Shown one piece after another: positions 25,942-36,092 of a stretch of DNA of 64,000 bases (the first letter of the stretch is position 1; each line of letters starts with the position of its first letter). Where the stretch lies: NCBI RefSeq assembly GCF_030848505.1, contig NZ_JAVDDU010000004.1, positions 359,915 through 423,914 of the forward strand, read 5' to 3'. Below the pieces are notes generated by a model. That model was not told where the DNA came from. It did not search any database and was given only the letters and a program-made list of their open reading frames with translations. A program made the position numbers and the translations under genes. The DNA is from Marinimicrobium hydrolyticum (GTDB taxonomy: Bacteria; Pseudomonadota; Gammaproteobacteria; Pseudomonadales; Cellvibrionaceae).

Positions 25942-28900
25942 ATGCCCAGATCTTTGCTCCCCATTCGCCGCCTGCTCATTCTGGCCACCGCTGGTTGCGC
26001 GGGCCTCATGCTGCAGGCCTGTCAGGGCACTCAGGAAACCCCCGATCTTGAGGCGAGCCTGGAGGGCGATATGCCGGCGTTCCGTTCGGTATTGGATGGT
26101 CGTTCTCGCATGCTCACCGTCCGTCTGGGTGACGATATTAGAGTGGCTTACGACACAGAATCCGGGCACCTGTACAAAGCTTGGGAGGGCGATCTGGAAC
26201 TGAAAGGCGCAGTGTTTGACCGTCGCCATGGCCCACAACCCAGGAGCGATGGTGGTTCCTACTTGATCAATGAGTCCGCCGCCTGGAGGGTACAAGGGGA
26301 TCCGAGTGCGCAGGTGCGTTACCGCGGCTACCGAATTGAGGGTGAGCAAGTAGTGGTACTTTACAGCGCCAGTGGACAGGGCTGGCAGGCTGAGGTCACC
26401 GAGACGCCCAGCTACCAACGTCGAAGCCAAGGGATAGAGCTGATACGCGAATTCACTGTGTCCGGTTTGCCCGATGGCGTTACTTTGTCTCTGGGAAATA
26501 TGGAACTACCCGCCGAGCATAAAATTTCTGGTCCGGGAGAATTCTCTGACGCAGCTTATCTGCAGTTATCCAATGGCACCACGCGCTTGGCATTGCACTA
26601 CCCCGATCTCATTCCGCCGGAACCGGAACCCGAGGAGCGTGAACATCCGGGGCTGACCCTAATCAAAAACGACGACTGCGCGGCCTGCCACAACCCAGAG
26701 GTAAGCACTGTTGGGCCGTCTTATGTGGCCATGGCCCAGACCTACAACGATGACCCCGACACGGTGGAGATGCTCGCGCGCCGAATCATCGATGGCGGCA
26801 GCGGCAACTGGGGCCAAGTGCCCATGACGGCGCACCCAGATCTTTCTCTCGACCAAGCCGAACAAATGGTCCACTACATTCTTTCTCTGGCTGATTATGA
26901 AGGCTCTGAAGAAGAGAAAGAAGCCGAAGCCAAAGTAGAGGTCGATAAAAGTTTGCTCAAGGCCATTCCCGGTGACCAACGGGAAGTCGCCGGGTTGCAT
27001 CCGTCGTTTGATCTATTCCAAGCCCGCCCGGATGACTTCGAACCCATGGTTGGCGGCATCGACTTTATGCCAGACGGCCGCATGGTGGTGTCCACCTGGG
27101 ATGCGGAAGGTTCGGTTTACCTGGTGGAAAACTACACCGCAGAACCGCAAGACATTCAGATCAAGCGAATTGCGCGCGGACTCGCCGAGCCCTTGGGTGT
27201 GAAAGTCGTCGACGGCGACATTTACGTTATGCAAAAGCAAGAACTGACCAAACTGATCGACAGCACGGGCGATGGCCTAATTGACACCTACCAAATGGTG
27301 GCCAATGACTGGAGCGTAACCGACAACTTCCACGAATTTGCATTTGGCCTGGAATATCAAGACGGCTACTTTTACGCGACCCTGGCCGTTGCCGTTTTAC
27401 CCGGCGGTGCCAGCGCTGACCCCCAGGCTCCGGATCGCGGTAAGGTGGCGAAAATCAGCAAAGCCGACGGCAGCGTGAAATTTATCGCCCAAGGTTTGCG
27501 CACACCCAATGGCATTGGTTACGGAATCGATGGTGGCCTGTTCATTTCCGACAACGAAGGCGATTGGCTGCCGTCCAGCAAAATTGTAGAGCTGACCGAA
27601 GGTGCATTCTACGGATCTCGCGCCGTTGATTTTGAAGGCACTGCCCATCTACAAGAAACTTTGCCGGTGGTCTGGTTGCCCCAGGATGAAATCGGTAACT
27701 CGCCCGGTCAGCCAGCACCGTTAAACATCGGCCCGTACAAAAACCAAATGATTCATGGTGAAGTGACCCACGGCGGCATTAAGCGAGTGTTTGCTGAGCG
27801 CGTCAATGGTCGCTTGCAGGGAGCGGTGTTCCGCTTTACGCAGGGCTTGGAAGCGGGCATTAATCGTTTGGATTGGGCGCCGGACGGCTCACTGATTGCG
27901 GGTGGTGTTGGTAACCCAGGCAACTGGGGTCACGAAGGAAAAAATTGGTTTGGCTTACAACGGCTAGAGTACAACGGGGAACTCGCCTTCGAGATGTTGA
28001 GAGTGAGTGCTCGTTCGGACGGTTTCGAAATCGAGTTCACAAAGCCCATTAAAGAAGGCCAAAACATCAGTGCCAATGACTTCACTATTCAACAGTGGTA
28101 CTACGAGCCTACAGAACAATACGGCGGCCCGAAAAACGATTTGACCGAGCTCACGGTACAAGAATTTTCTCTGTCTGAAGATCGCACCCGTGCCAGCTTC
28201 AAACTTGATGGCCTAAAAGAAGAGCACGTAGTGTACTTCCGCATCACCCGGCCGTTTGTCAGCGAGTCGGATACCAGCCTCTGGACGACAGAAGCCTGGT
28301 ACACCCTTAACGCCTTGCCTGACGATAAACCGGTAGCGATAAATCAGGATTATCAAATCAACCATAATCAACTGACCGAGGCAGAAGTCGCGGAAGGTTG
28401 GCAACTATTGTTTGATGGCAAAACTCTGGATGGCCTGCGTAACTACAACGCCGATACTCTAGGAAGTCGCTGGGTAATAGATAACGGCACATTGCACATG
28501 ATCGGACTTCTTGAAGGTGAAGAAGGTTGGCGTACGCCGGAAGGCGGTGGCGACGTGGTGATTACGCCAGAACCGGTGGAAAACTACGAGCTGTACCTGG
28601 AATGGAAAATTTCAGAGGCCGGCAACAGCGGCATTATCTACAACGTGAAGGAGCATCCAGACTTGGAGTTCGCGTTCTTAACGGGACCCGAATATCAAAT
28701 CCTGGACAACGCCGGCCACCAAGACGGACAAATCGAAACCCACCGCGCCGGTGACAACTACGACTTGATTGCAAGTGAATTTGTGGCCGCCAACCCACCG
28801 GGTGAATGGAACCGCACCCGTTTGATTGTGAACAACGGACATGTACAACATTGGTTGAACGGCTACAAGGTAGTGGAAATTGAAATGTGGTCAGACGAGT

Positions 28901-29031
28901 GGGACGAGCTAATTGCCAACAGTAAATTCGCCGACTGGGAACACTTCGCCCAAAGCCCGGGTGGCATCATCGTCCTTCAAGATCATGCCGATAAGGTTTG
29001 GTTTAGGAACATCAAGCTTAAAGAGCTGTAG
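25942..29031 (+). CDS. Second cytochrome c/beta-propeller/DUF1080 fusion lipoprotein
   Basis: A 1029-residue paralogue of the 21024 gene with the same order: lipobox LQAC (Cys27), beta-rich N-terminal domain, cytochrome c domain with CAACH, a shorter charged linker, propeller (GIDFMPDGRMVVSTW, RTPNGIGYG) and C-terminal DUF1080 (LLFDGKTLDGLRNY, GNSGIIYNVKEHPD). The C-terminal 250 residues are almost the same in both copies; the N-terminal domain has diverged more. It is probably exported and lipid-anchored, oxidising or hydrolysing a related glycoside. It is divergent from the GH43 gene and ends at a terminator like that of its paralogue. Confidence 0.85.
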   Translation: MPRSLLPIRRLLILATAGCAGLMLQACQGTQETPDLEASLEGDMPAFRSVLDGRSRMLTVRLGDDIRVAYDTESGHLYKAWEGDLELKGAVFDRRHGPQPRSDGGSYLINESAAWRVQGDPSAQVRYRGYRIEGEQVVVLYSASGQGWQAEVTETPSYQRRSQGIELIREFTVSGLPDGVTLSLGNMELPAEHKISGPGEFSDAAYLQLSNGTTRLALHYPDLIPPEPEPEEREHPGLTLIKNDDCAACHNPEVSTVGPSYVAMAQTYNDDPDTVEMLARRIIDGGSGNWGQVPMTAHPDLSLDQAEQMVHYILSLADYEGSEEEKEAEAKVEVDKSLLKAIPGDQREVAGLHPSFDLFQARPDDFEPMVGGIDFMPDGRMVVSTWDAEGSVYLVENYTAEPQDIQIKRIARGLAEPLGVKVVDGDIYVMQKQELTKLIDSTGDGLIDTYQMVANDWSVTDNFHEFAFGLEYQDGYFYATLAVAVLPGGASADPQAPDRGKVAKISKADGSVKFIAQGLRTPNGIGYGIDGGLFISDNEGDWLPSSKIVELTEGAFYGSRAVDFEGTAHLQETLPVVWLPQDEIGNSPGQPAPLNIGPYKNQMIHGEVTHGGIKRVFAERVNGRLQGAVFRFTQGLEAGINRLDWAPDGSLIAGGVGNPGNWGHEGKNWFGLQRLEYNGELAFEMLRVSARSDGFEIEFTKPIKEGQNISANDFTIQQWYYEPTEQYGGPKNDLTELTVQEFSLSEDRTRASFKLDGLKEEHVVYFRITRPFVSESDTSLWTTEAWYTLNALPDDKPVAINQDYQINHNQLTEAEVAEGWQLLFDGKTLDGLRNYNADTLGSRWVIDNGTLHMIGLLEGEEGWRTPEGGGDVVITPEPVENYELYLEWKISEAGNSGIIYNVKEHPDLEFAFLTGPEYQILDNAGHQDGQIETHRAGDNYDLIASEFVAANPPGEWNRTRLIVNNGHVQHWLNGYKVVEIEMWSDEWDELIANSKFADWEHFAQSPGGIIVLQDHADKVWFRNIKLKEL

Positions 29032-29040
29032 CTCTTTCGG

Positions 29041-29067
29041 ACTGGGCGTAGCATTGCTGCGCCCAGT
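29041..29067 (+). terminator. Terminator after the second DUF1080 fusion gene
   Basis: ACTGGGCGTAGC and GCTGCGCCCAGT form a 12-base stem (one G-T pair) with a 3-base loop, 9 bases after the stop codon. Its GGGCG/CGCCC core resembles the hairpin at 24151, fitting a duplicated cassette. Confidence 0.6.
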
Positions 29068-29188
29068 CGTTACTCCTCTGCACCCGCCGCGACAACGACC
29101 CCATCGTTTTGACATCCAATTCCGCACAGGCTAGCCTTCAAGCACGGTGCCCGTTCCGGCGTGCGGGCCATAATAAGCGGATGGCAAT

Positions 29189-30961
29189 ATGGAAGTTCTT
29201 AGCTCCTACCTACGGAGGGTTTTAGCCCCGTGTCTGGTTCTGCTTTGGTTTACCTGGTCTCTAGAGGCTGTTGGTGCCACAGCCAACTATGATCTGGAGG
29301 TCACTACCAACGGGAATTCCACCGAGCTATCGGTCACCCTTGAGCTTCAGTTGGACGCTGACTCAGAGCACGTCGAGCTGCGCATACCTTATCGGTGGGG
29401 CACTACAACCGGAGCCAGTCTAGGTATTAAGAATCTCACCATACGTGATTCAGATTGCGAGACCGTTCTCGAAGAAACCTCGGTACTGGGAGAGATAGAC
29501 ACACTCCACTTTCACTTAGCTGACTGTGGGGTGGCCGGATCAAGGACGGTAGTTGTCGATTACAGATTGACGCAAATTCATGCCGATATCTCCACGGCAG
29601 CCAGTATCAACCAGTACTTACCAATTCTGCAAAATGCTTACGTCACGTTTATTGCCGGCATGGCCTTGGTTATTCCATTGCAGGACGCGGAGCTCGATAT
29701 TAACGTCTCTTGGAAGAACCTCCCGGAAAATTGGGCTGTATTCGCCAGTGTCGATGGAAACAACTCGGAATTCAATTACAAGGGAGACCTGCATGGAATC
29801 TTGACTAGCCTTTTTTACGCAAGCGAGTTGAACAGGGTTACGGCGCATACCCTGCAGGGGGACAATCAACTCGTGCTCGATAAGGCATTACCTGGAGCGG
29901 GTGAACACCTAGCGCAACACATCGATGCAACTTTGAAGCTAATGAATCGGAGCATGCCGTCGCTTGGGGAGCGTCAGTTGATCATCGCATCCCGGCTTGC
30001 TTCAGCATCGGGTCAGTCGTCCATTAATGGGGTTGCTTTGAATAATACGGTTTGGCTCCAGTTGGCCGATGATATCTCGCTGGAAAAAGTAGCCCTTACT
30101 TTCACTCACGAGCTTCTGCATCAGTTAAACCCCGGGGATATGGGGCTTTCATCCGTCAAGTTTCCAGGCTTGCAGTGGTTTACCGAGGGGTTCACCGAAT
30201 ACCTTACCTACAAAGTCGCCTATCACGTGGGCCTGATAGATCGCGAAAGGTTTATTGCTGAAATCAACAACGTCCTTTCTTCTCTCGCCCAATCATCCGT
30301 CGCAGATCTGGGGGCCAAAGAGTACGCAAAGGTATATTTCAATCCACCCCCTTGGATCGGACGCGATGCATTTGAGAAGGTGCCCTACTGGAAGGGATTT
30401 TTGCTCGCGCTGAAGTGGGACGAAGAGCTCGTGCAAAGCGGCGATTTGGAGTTAGAGCACGCGATCCTACAACTGGCGAAAGACAACGTGAAATCCAAAT
30501 ACCCGCTGATCGGCCCGGAAAGGATTGAATACGTGATGCGTAATCTTGGTATCGAAGATCCAAAGGAAGATATTGAAAACTTTATCCACTTAAATCGAGG
30601 TGTAGAGCTCACTCAACAGAGGTACGAAAAACGTGATCTCGTTTCGCTTGAAAGCCAGCCCCGCTTCTCTCTAGGTTTCACCTACCCAATGAATGGCCCA
30701 AGCTTCGTCGTCCGAGATCTTGAAGTTCAGAACAATGCGTATCAAGCGGGTCTTAGAAATGGAATGACGGTAACCGCAGCCACATTTCACTACGGTAACC
30801 ACAATGTAGCCACGACTCTGAAGGTCCGCGAATTAAAAAGCCCGATTACCTACTTACCCTCAGCCGTGTTAGAGATGCCAGCACTGTCCCACGAAGCGAG
30901 ACTACCTGTGATGGATAAACGCTCGGAAGGTGGACGTAAGACGAGTGTCAGTTTGAACTAG
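29189..30961 (+). CDS. M61-like zinc aminopeptidase with C-terminal PDZ-like domain
   Basis: A 590-residue exported protein (signal peptide to about residue 30). HELLH (H307, E308, H311) is a zinc-binding HExxH, and the downstream WFTEGFTEY supplies the third ligand region (E333 or E337), as in gluzincin peptidases. The beta-rich N-terminal part and a C-terminal PDZ-like segment (VRDLEVQNNAYQAGLRNGMTV) match the M61 glycyl-aminopeptidase layout. The substrate is unknown. It starts 158 bases after the DUF1080 fusion gene, beyond a terminator, so it is probably separately transcribed. Confidence 0.75.
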   Translation: MEVLSSYLRRVLAPCLVLLWFTWSLEAVGATANYDLEVTTNGNSTELSVTLELQLDADSEHVELRIPYRWGTTTGASLGIKNLTIRDSDCETVLEETSVLGEIDTLHFHLADCGVAGSRTVVVDYRLTQIHADISTAASINQYLPILQNAYVTFIAGMALVIPLQDAELDINVSWKNLPENWAVFASVDGNNSEFNYKGDLHGILTSLFYASELNRVTAHTLQGDNQLVLDKALPGAGEHLAQHIDATLKLMNRSMPSLGERQLIIASRLASASGQSSINGVALNNTVWLQLADDISLEKVALTFTHELLHQLNPGDMGLSSVKFPGLQWFTEGFTEYLTYKVAYHVGLIDRERFIAEINNVLSSLAQSSVADLGAKEYAKVYFNPPPWIGRDAFEKVPYWKGFLLALKWDEELVQSGDLELEHAILQLAKDNVKSKYPLIGPERIEYVMRNLGIEDPKEDIENFIHLNRGVELTQQRYEKRDLVSLESQPRFSLGFTYPMNGPSFVVRDLEVQNNAYQAGLRNGMTVTAATFHYGNHNVATTLKVRELKSPITYLPSAVLEMPALSHEARLPVMDKRSEGGRKTSVSLN

Positions 30962-30969
30962 TTAAATTG

Positions 30970-31254
30970 TTACCGAGAAAAGAGCCGCTCAAGTAGGCCT
31001 GGGCGTTTCTCTTGTGGCGTTACAAACGTGTTTAAATCACTATTCGCGTAAACAAAAACAGGATGCATCTCATCGTAATCCTTTTGAGTTAGTTGCCCCG
31101 AACGTATTGCCTTTAACAAGCGTTCTTTTTGTTTGGTCGCCTGCTCAAAACCGCACTCGGTATAGTTGTCTTCTTCGTACCTAAGCGACAATTCTTGGAA
31201 TTTTTCCGTGAACTCCTCAATGGATAGAGTTTCTGTATTTACCTGATAGATCAT
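30970..31254 (-). CDS. Small acidic protein of unknown function
   Basis: A 94-residue soluble protein that I do not recognise. It is mostly helical and charged (SIEEFTEKFQELSLRYEED, ATKQKERLLKAIRSGQLTQ), with no signal peptide. The start is supported by an upstream GGAAGCAGGAA. It converges with the peptidase gene and precedes, on its own strand, nothing it is obviously coupled to. Confidence 0.6.
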   Translation of the reverse strand: MIYQVNTETLSIEEFTEKFQELSLRYEEDNYTECGFEQATKQKERLLKAIRSGQLTQKDYDEMHPVFVYANSDLNTFVTPQEKRPGLLERLFSR

Positions 31255-31315
31255 TTGATTCCTGCTTCCTTGGTTTTACATTTCCAGAAACGTGGCCTAG
31301 CCGAAACAAAAAACG

Positions 31316-31702
31316 CTAGGCACGATTACCCCAGGTGTTCGCATTGTCATCAAAGCCACTTCGATAGGGGCTGCCCACGCAAAACCGGTGGCCGCTTGGC
31401 GCTTGCATAACCGTCCAGCCGTCGTTGCGTGACTCGATGGTCGCACCCAATTGCTCCATGCGTGCAACTTCCGATTCGATTGAGTCGGTTTCAATATCGA
31501 AATGCGCCCGCGGGTCGTGACTGACCCGCTGCACGATAACTTGTACATCGCCCGGCGGGGTTACGAGCTGGATATAGCCGCTGTCTACATCCAGCTCATC
31601 GGGCATAGGGTAACCCAGTGCATCGCTCCAGAATTGCGCCTGTGACAGAAGATCATCCGTTTGGCAGTCAATAACGATATTTCCAAGTCGGCTTTTATGC
31701 AT
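31316..31702 (-). CDS. VOC-superfamily (glyoxalase-like) protein
   Basis: A 128-residue protein with the two beta-alpha-beta-beta-beta halves of the vicinal oxygen chelate fold: LGNIVIDCQTDDLLSQAQFWSDALGYP, then HFDIETDSIESEVARMEQLGATIES and a final VMQAPSGHRFCVG. Possible metal ligands are His51 region (RAHFDIE) and the late GHRFCV. The substrate is not predictable. AAGGAGG stands before the ATG. It follows the two Gfo/Idh genes on the same strand, 34 bases downstream of the nearer one, and may share their transcript. Confidence 0.8.
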   Translation of the reverse strand: MHKSRLGNIVIDCQTDDLLSQAQFWSDALGYPMPDELDVDSGYIQLVTPPGDVQVIVQRVSHDPRAHFDIETDSIESEVARMEQLGATIESRNDGWTVMQAPSGHRFCVGSPYRSGFDDNANTWGNRA

Positions 31703-31736
31703 CGCGGCCTCCTTTTCTGATGCGTTTTACATTGGG

Positions 31737-32837
31737 TTAAAGCGTAATCCTCTTATTTTGACGCACGGATTCAAATGCGCCGCGCACAACACGGATATCT
31801 CGCAAGCCTTCTTCGCCGGGGACTATAACCGCCGTGTCGTTGATGATGGCCAAAGCGTCGTTGTCCATTTGCAGTGCTTGTTGGCTGGGGATTTCTTTGT
31901 TCAGTTTGTGGCCAGCGCTGGTTTTACCGCGCACCTCATTCAACTCCGACATGGGTTCCAAACGGTACCAGCCGTCGGCGCAATTGACTTCCAGCTTGTT
32001 GCCGGGCTTGACCATACTGGTCATACACGTCGCTTCAACGCCGTTGGGGAATTCCAAGGTAAAGTGGGTGGTGGAGTCGCCAGCGGTAAAAATTTCCGGG
32101 TGAGTCACCTCGTGCCGGGCTTCGATGGCAATGGGCTCTTGCCCTGTAGCGTAGCGGGCGCCATTGATTGGGTAGACGCCCATATCGTACATGGCGCCGC
32201 CGCCCATATCCCAGCGTGTTTTCCAGTGATTGTCGGGCCAACTGCTGCCCTGATAGGCGGCTACGACGTTCAGATCTTTAATGGCACCAAACGGTTTAGT
32301 ATCAGCAAAAGTCATGATGGCCTGCGTATTGGGCTCGTGTTGCAGCCGGTAGCCGATGGTCAACTTAACCTTGTTTTTTCGGCAGGCGTCGATGATGTCC
32401 TGGCATTCTTTTTCATCCATGGCCATGGGCTTTTCGCACCACACATGCTTGCCGGCGTTAGCGGCGATCAGAGAAAACTCCCTGTGGGTACTGGTGGGCG
32501 TGACGACGTAAATAATATCGATGTCCGGGTTGTCCGCCACGGTATGCATGTTTTCATAGTTGTAAACGTTCTTGTCCTTAATGCCGTATTTTTCCTGCCA
32601 CTCCGGAATCTTTTCCGGGCTGCCGGTGACAATGCCGCGCAGTTCACAGTGTTTGGTCAGCTGCAGCGCTGGCGCGAGCCAGTCGGTGCTGTAAAAACCC
32701 AGGCCCACCAGCGCCACGCCCAGTTTTCGGTTGGGCTTTGACGCCAGCACATGAGCGCTCAAGCCCGTGGAAGCAACAGTGGCTGATAGGCCCAACTGTT
32801 TGAGCAGACGGCGCCGGGATAAAAGGTAGGGGTCCAT
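31737..32837 (-). CDS. Tat-exported Gfo/Idh/MocA oxidoreductase 1
   Basis: A 366-residue protein with a Tat-type signal (SRRRLLKQLG and a hydrophobic stretch to about 33). The NAD(P)-binding domain has VALVGLGFYSTDWLAPAL and the family lysine in WCEKPMAMDEKEC; the C-terminal sheet carries GGGAMYDMGVYPINGARYATG. Layout and signal resemble glucose-fructose oxidoreductase, which folds with its NADP bound and works in the periplasm. It probably oxidises or reduces a sugar, possibly forming keto-sugars for the DUF1080 proteins nearby. The 32886 gene is a close paralogue in tandem. Confidence 0.88.
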   Translation of the reverse strand: MDPYLLSRRRLLKQLGLSATVASTGLSAHVLASKPNRKLGVALVGLGFYSTDWLAPALQLTKHCELRGIVTGSPEKIPEWQEKYGIKDKNVYNYENMHTVADNPDIDIIYVVTPTSTHREFSLIAANAGKHVWCEKPMAMDEKECQDIIDACRKNKVKLTIGYRLQHEPNTQAIMTFADTKPFGAIKDLNVVAAYQGSSWPDNHWKTRWDMGGGAMYDMGVYPINGARYATGQEPIAIEARHEVTHPEIFTAGDSTTHFTLEFPNGVEATCMTSMVKPGNKLEVNCADGWYRLEPMSELNEVRGKTSAGHKLNKEIPSQQALQMDNDALAIINDTAVIVPGEEGLRDIRVVRGAFESVRQNKRITL

Positions 32838-32885
32838 AAAGCATCTCCGAATTTCAATGGCCCAAACTGGGCAAGCATTTAAGAG

Positions 32886-33989
32886 TTAAAGTGTTATACG
32901 TTTTTCTTTGCGCGCGGATTCAAACGCGGCTTGAACGAGGCGTACGTCCCGTAGCCCTTCTTCGCCAGGGACGATGACTTCGGTATCGCGCAAAATGGCC
33001 AGTGAGTCGTTGTCCATCTGCGCGGCCTGCTGATTGGCAATGGGTTTGTTCAACTGACGTCCATCGCTGGTTTCGCCCTGCACGCCGGTGTAACTGGACA
33101 TGGGCTGCAGTCGATACCAACCGTCTTCGCAGTGCACTTCCAGCTTATTGCCGGGCTTCACGAAACTGGTCATGCCCTCAGCGATGGCGCCGCTGGGAAA
33201 CTCCAAAGTGAAATGGGTGGTGGAATCCACTTCGGTAAAGGCTTCCGGGTGGGTAATTTCGTGGTGCGCCGTAATGGCGATGGGCTCCTCGCCCGTGGCG
33301 TAGCGCGCCGCATTGAGCGGGTAGACGCCCATATCGTACATGGCGCCGCCGCCCATATGGGCCTGCATGCGCCAGTTATCGGCCGGGCGATTTTCGCCTC
33401 CGGCATACGCCGCTTCGGTGCGGATGCGCTCAATGGCGCCGTAAGGGCGAGTGCGCGCAAATTCCATGACGGTCTGGGTGTTGGGCTCGTGTTGCATGCG
33501 GTAGCCGATGGTTAGCTTAACCTTGTTTTTTCGGCAGGCGTCGATGATGTCCTGGCATTCCTTTTCGTCCATGGCCATGGGCTTTTCGCACCACACATGC
33601 TTGCCGGCGTTGGCACCGATCACGGAATACTTTTTGTGGACACCCGTGGGGGTGACCACGTAAATAATGTCGATATCGGGGTTGTCCGCCACCGTGTGCA
33701 TGTTTTCATAGTTGTACACATTGGCGTCTTTGATGCCGTACCTTTCCTGCCACACGGGTATTTTTTCGGGGCTGCCAGTAACAATGCCGCGCAGCTCACA
33801 ATGTTGAGTGAGCTGCAGGGCCGGGGCCAATTGATTGGTGCTGTAACGACCCAGCCCCACCAGGGCAACGCCTAGCTTCCGCTGGTTATTGTCCGCCAGA
33901 ATATGCGGCGCAAAACCCGATGAAAGGGCGGCGGCAGAAATGCCCAACTGCTGTAGCAGTCGGCGGCGGGACAGGGCGAAGCGTTTCAT
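32886..33989 (-). CDS. Tat-exported Gfo/Idh/MocA oxidoreductase 2
   Basis: A 367-residue paralogue of the downstream gene. It has the same Tat signal (SRRRLLQQLG), nucleotide-binding VALVGLGRYSTNQLAPAL, lysine motif WCEKPMAMDEKEC and GGGAMYDMGVYPLNAARYATG. The two differ most between residues about 195 and 215 and near the C terminus, places that could set substrate preference. AGAGGTG precedes the ATG. It is transcribed first; the second copy follows after 48 bases, so they are probably co-transcribed with the VOC gene. Confidence 0.88.
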   Translation of the reverse strand: MKRFALSRRRLLQQLGISAAALSSGFAPHILADNNQRKLGVALVGLGRYSTNQLAPALQLTQHCELRGIVTGSPEKIPVWQERYGIKDANVYNYENMHTVADNPDIDIIYVVTPTGVHKKYSVIGANAGKHVWCEKPMAMDEKECQDIIDACRKNKVKLTIGYRMQHEPNTQTVMEFARTRPYGAIERIRTEAAYAGGENRPADNWRMQAHMGGGAMYDMGVYPLNAARYATGEEPIAITAHHEITHPEAFTEVDSTTHFTLEFPSGAIAEGMTSFVKPGNKLEVHCEDGWYRLQPMSSYTGVQGETSDGRQLNKPIANQQAAQMDNDSLAILRDTEVIVPGEEGLRDVRLVQAAFESARKEKRITL

Positions 33990-34093
33990 AGAGCACCTCT
34001 AGAGTAGGCAGTGACTGACAAGACGCATCAAAGCAAATTCCCCCATTTGACCAACTGAGGCCCGAGAAGGCAACGCTTCGCGGCCGTCTTTAA

Positions 34094-35152
<1,059 letters not shown>

Positions 35153-35174
35153 TTACACACAAAATGGACTGAGT

Positions 35175-36008
35175 ATGACTGACGCCTACGCCGTATTTGG
35201 CAACCCCATTGCTCACAGTAAATCCCCCTATATTCACCGCCAGTTCGCGGAACAGGCGGGCCAGGATATGAGTTACACCAAACAGCTGGTTCCCGAAGGC
35301 GAATTCGGTGCGGCTGCGGATGCCTTCTTCCTCAGTGGTGGCCAAGGCCTCAATGTCACCGTACCGTTTAAAATGGACGCCTACAGCTACGCCGCTCGCC
35401 TGACCCAGCGCGCCCGCCGCGCCGGAGCGGTCAACACCCTGGCTCTGCAGGAAGATGGCACTCTGCTGGGGGACAACACCGACGGCATCGGCATGATCAA
35501 CGACATGCACAACCTGGGCTGGCCCCTGGCCGGCCAGCGGGTGCTGGTGCTGGGTGCCGGCGGTGCCGTGCGGGGAATACTGCAGCCGCTCATGGAGCAA
35601 AATCCCGCCGAGGTGGTTATTGCCAACCGCACCTTTCACAAGGCTGAGCAATTGGCCAAAGGCTTTCACGATCTGGGCGACATCCAAGCGCTCACGTTCG
35701 AGCAGTTGGAGGGGCGCCAGTTCGACCTGGTGATTAACGGTACTTCCGCCAGCCTCAGTGGCGAACTGCCACCGCTGCCGGAGTCGCTGTTGGCGCCGGG
35801 AGCCAGCTGTTACGATATGATGTACGGACCCGAGAAAACGGTTTTCCTACAATGGGCGGAAGCCCACGGTGCCGGACGCCTGGCCGATGGCTTGGGTATG
35901 CTGGTGGGGCAAGCGGCTGAGGCCTTTTACTTATGGCGCGACATACGACCCGAGGTGGTTCCGGTGATCAGCGCCCTGCGTCGCAAAATGGGTAAGAAAA
36001 GCAGCTAA
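35175..36008 (+). CDS. aroE: Shikimate dehydrogenase
   Basis: A 277-residue AroE that reduces 3-dehydroshikimate to shikimate with NADPH. The substrate-site SKSPYIHRQFAEQ and the catalytic Lys in NVTVPFKMDAY are present, as is the Asn/Asp site NTDGIGMINDM. The nucleotide-binding loop reads VLGAGGAVRG, and NRTFHKA is the NADPH-selecting motif. It lies 22 bases after hemF and ends before the GntR gene. It was once presumably next to tsaC. Confidence 0.96.
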   Translation: MTDAYAVFGNPIAHSKSPYIHRQFAEQAGQDMSYTKQLVPEGEFGAAADAFFLSGGQGLNVTVPFKMDAYSYAARLTQRARRAGAVNTLALQEDGTLLGDNTDGIGMINDMHNLGWPLAGQRVLVLGAGGAVRGILQPLMEQNPAEVVIANRTFHKAEQLAKGFHDLGDIQALTFEQLEGRQFDLVINGTSASLSGELPPLPESLLAPGASCYDMMYGPEKTVFLQWAEAHGAGRLADGLGMLVGQAAEAFYLWRDIRPEVVPVISALRRKMGKKSS

Positions 36009-36092
36009 ACAGAATAAAAAAACCGCAATTGGCCAAGGACGTGCGCTGATTGCACTAAAATAGCAGCAGACAGACGTAACAAGGCAAATCCC

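Noticed and set aside
21024..29031. The two large similar genes read as copies of a mobile element
   Set aside because: They encode metabolic domains, have diverged, and show no inverted ends or transposase.
31758..32741. A 327-codon open frame antisense to the first Gfo/Idh gene
   Set aside because: The Gfo/Idh gene on the other strand has all family motifs; the antisense product has none.
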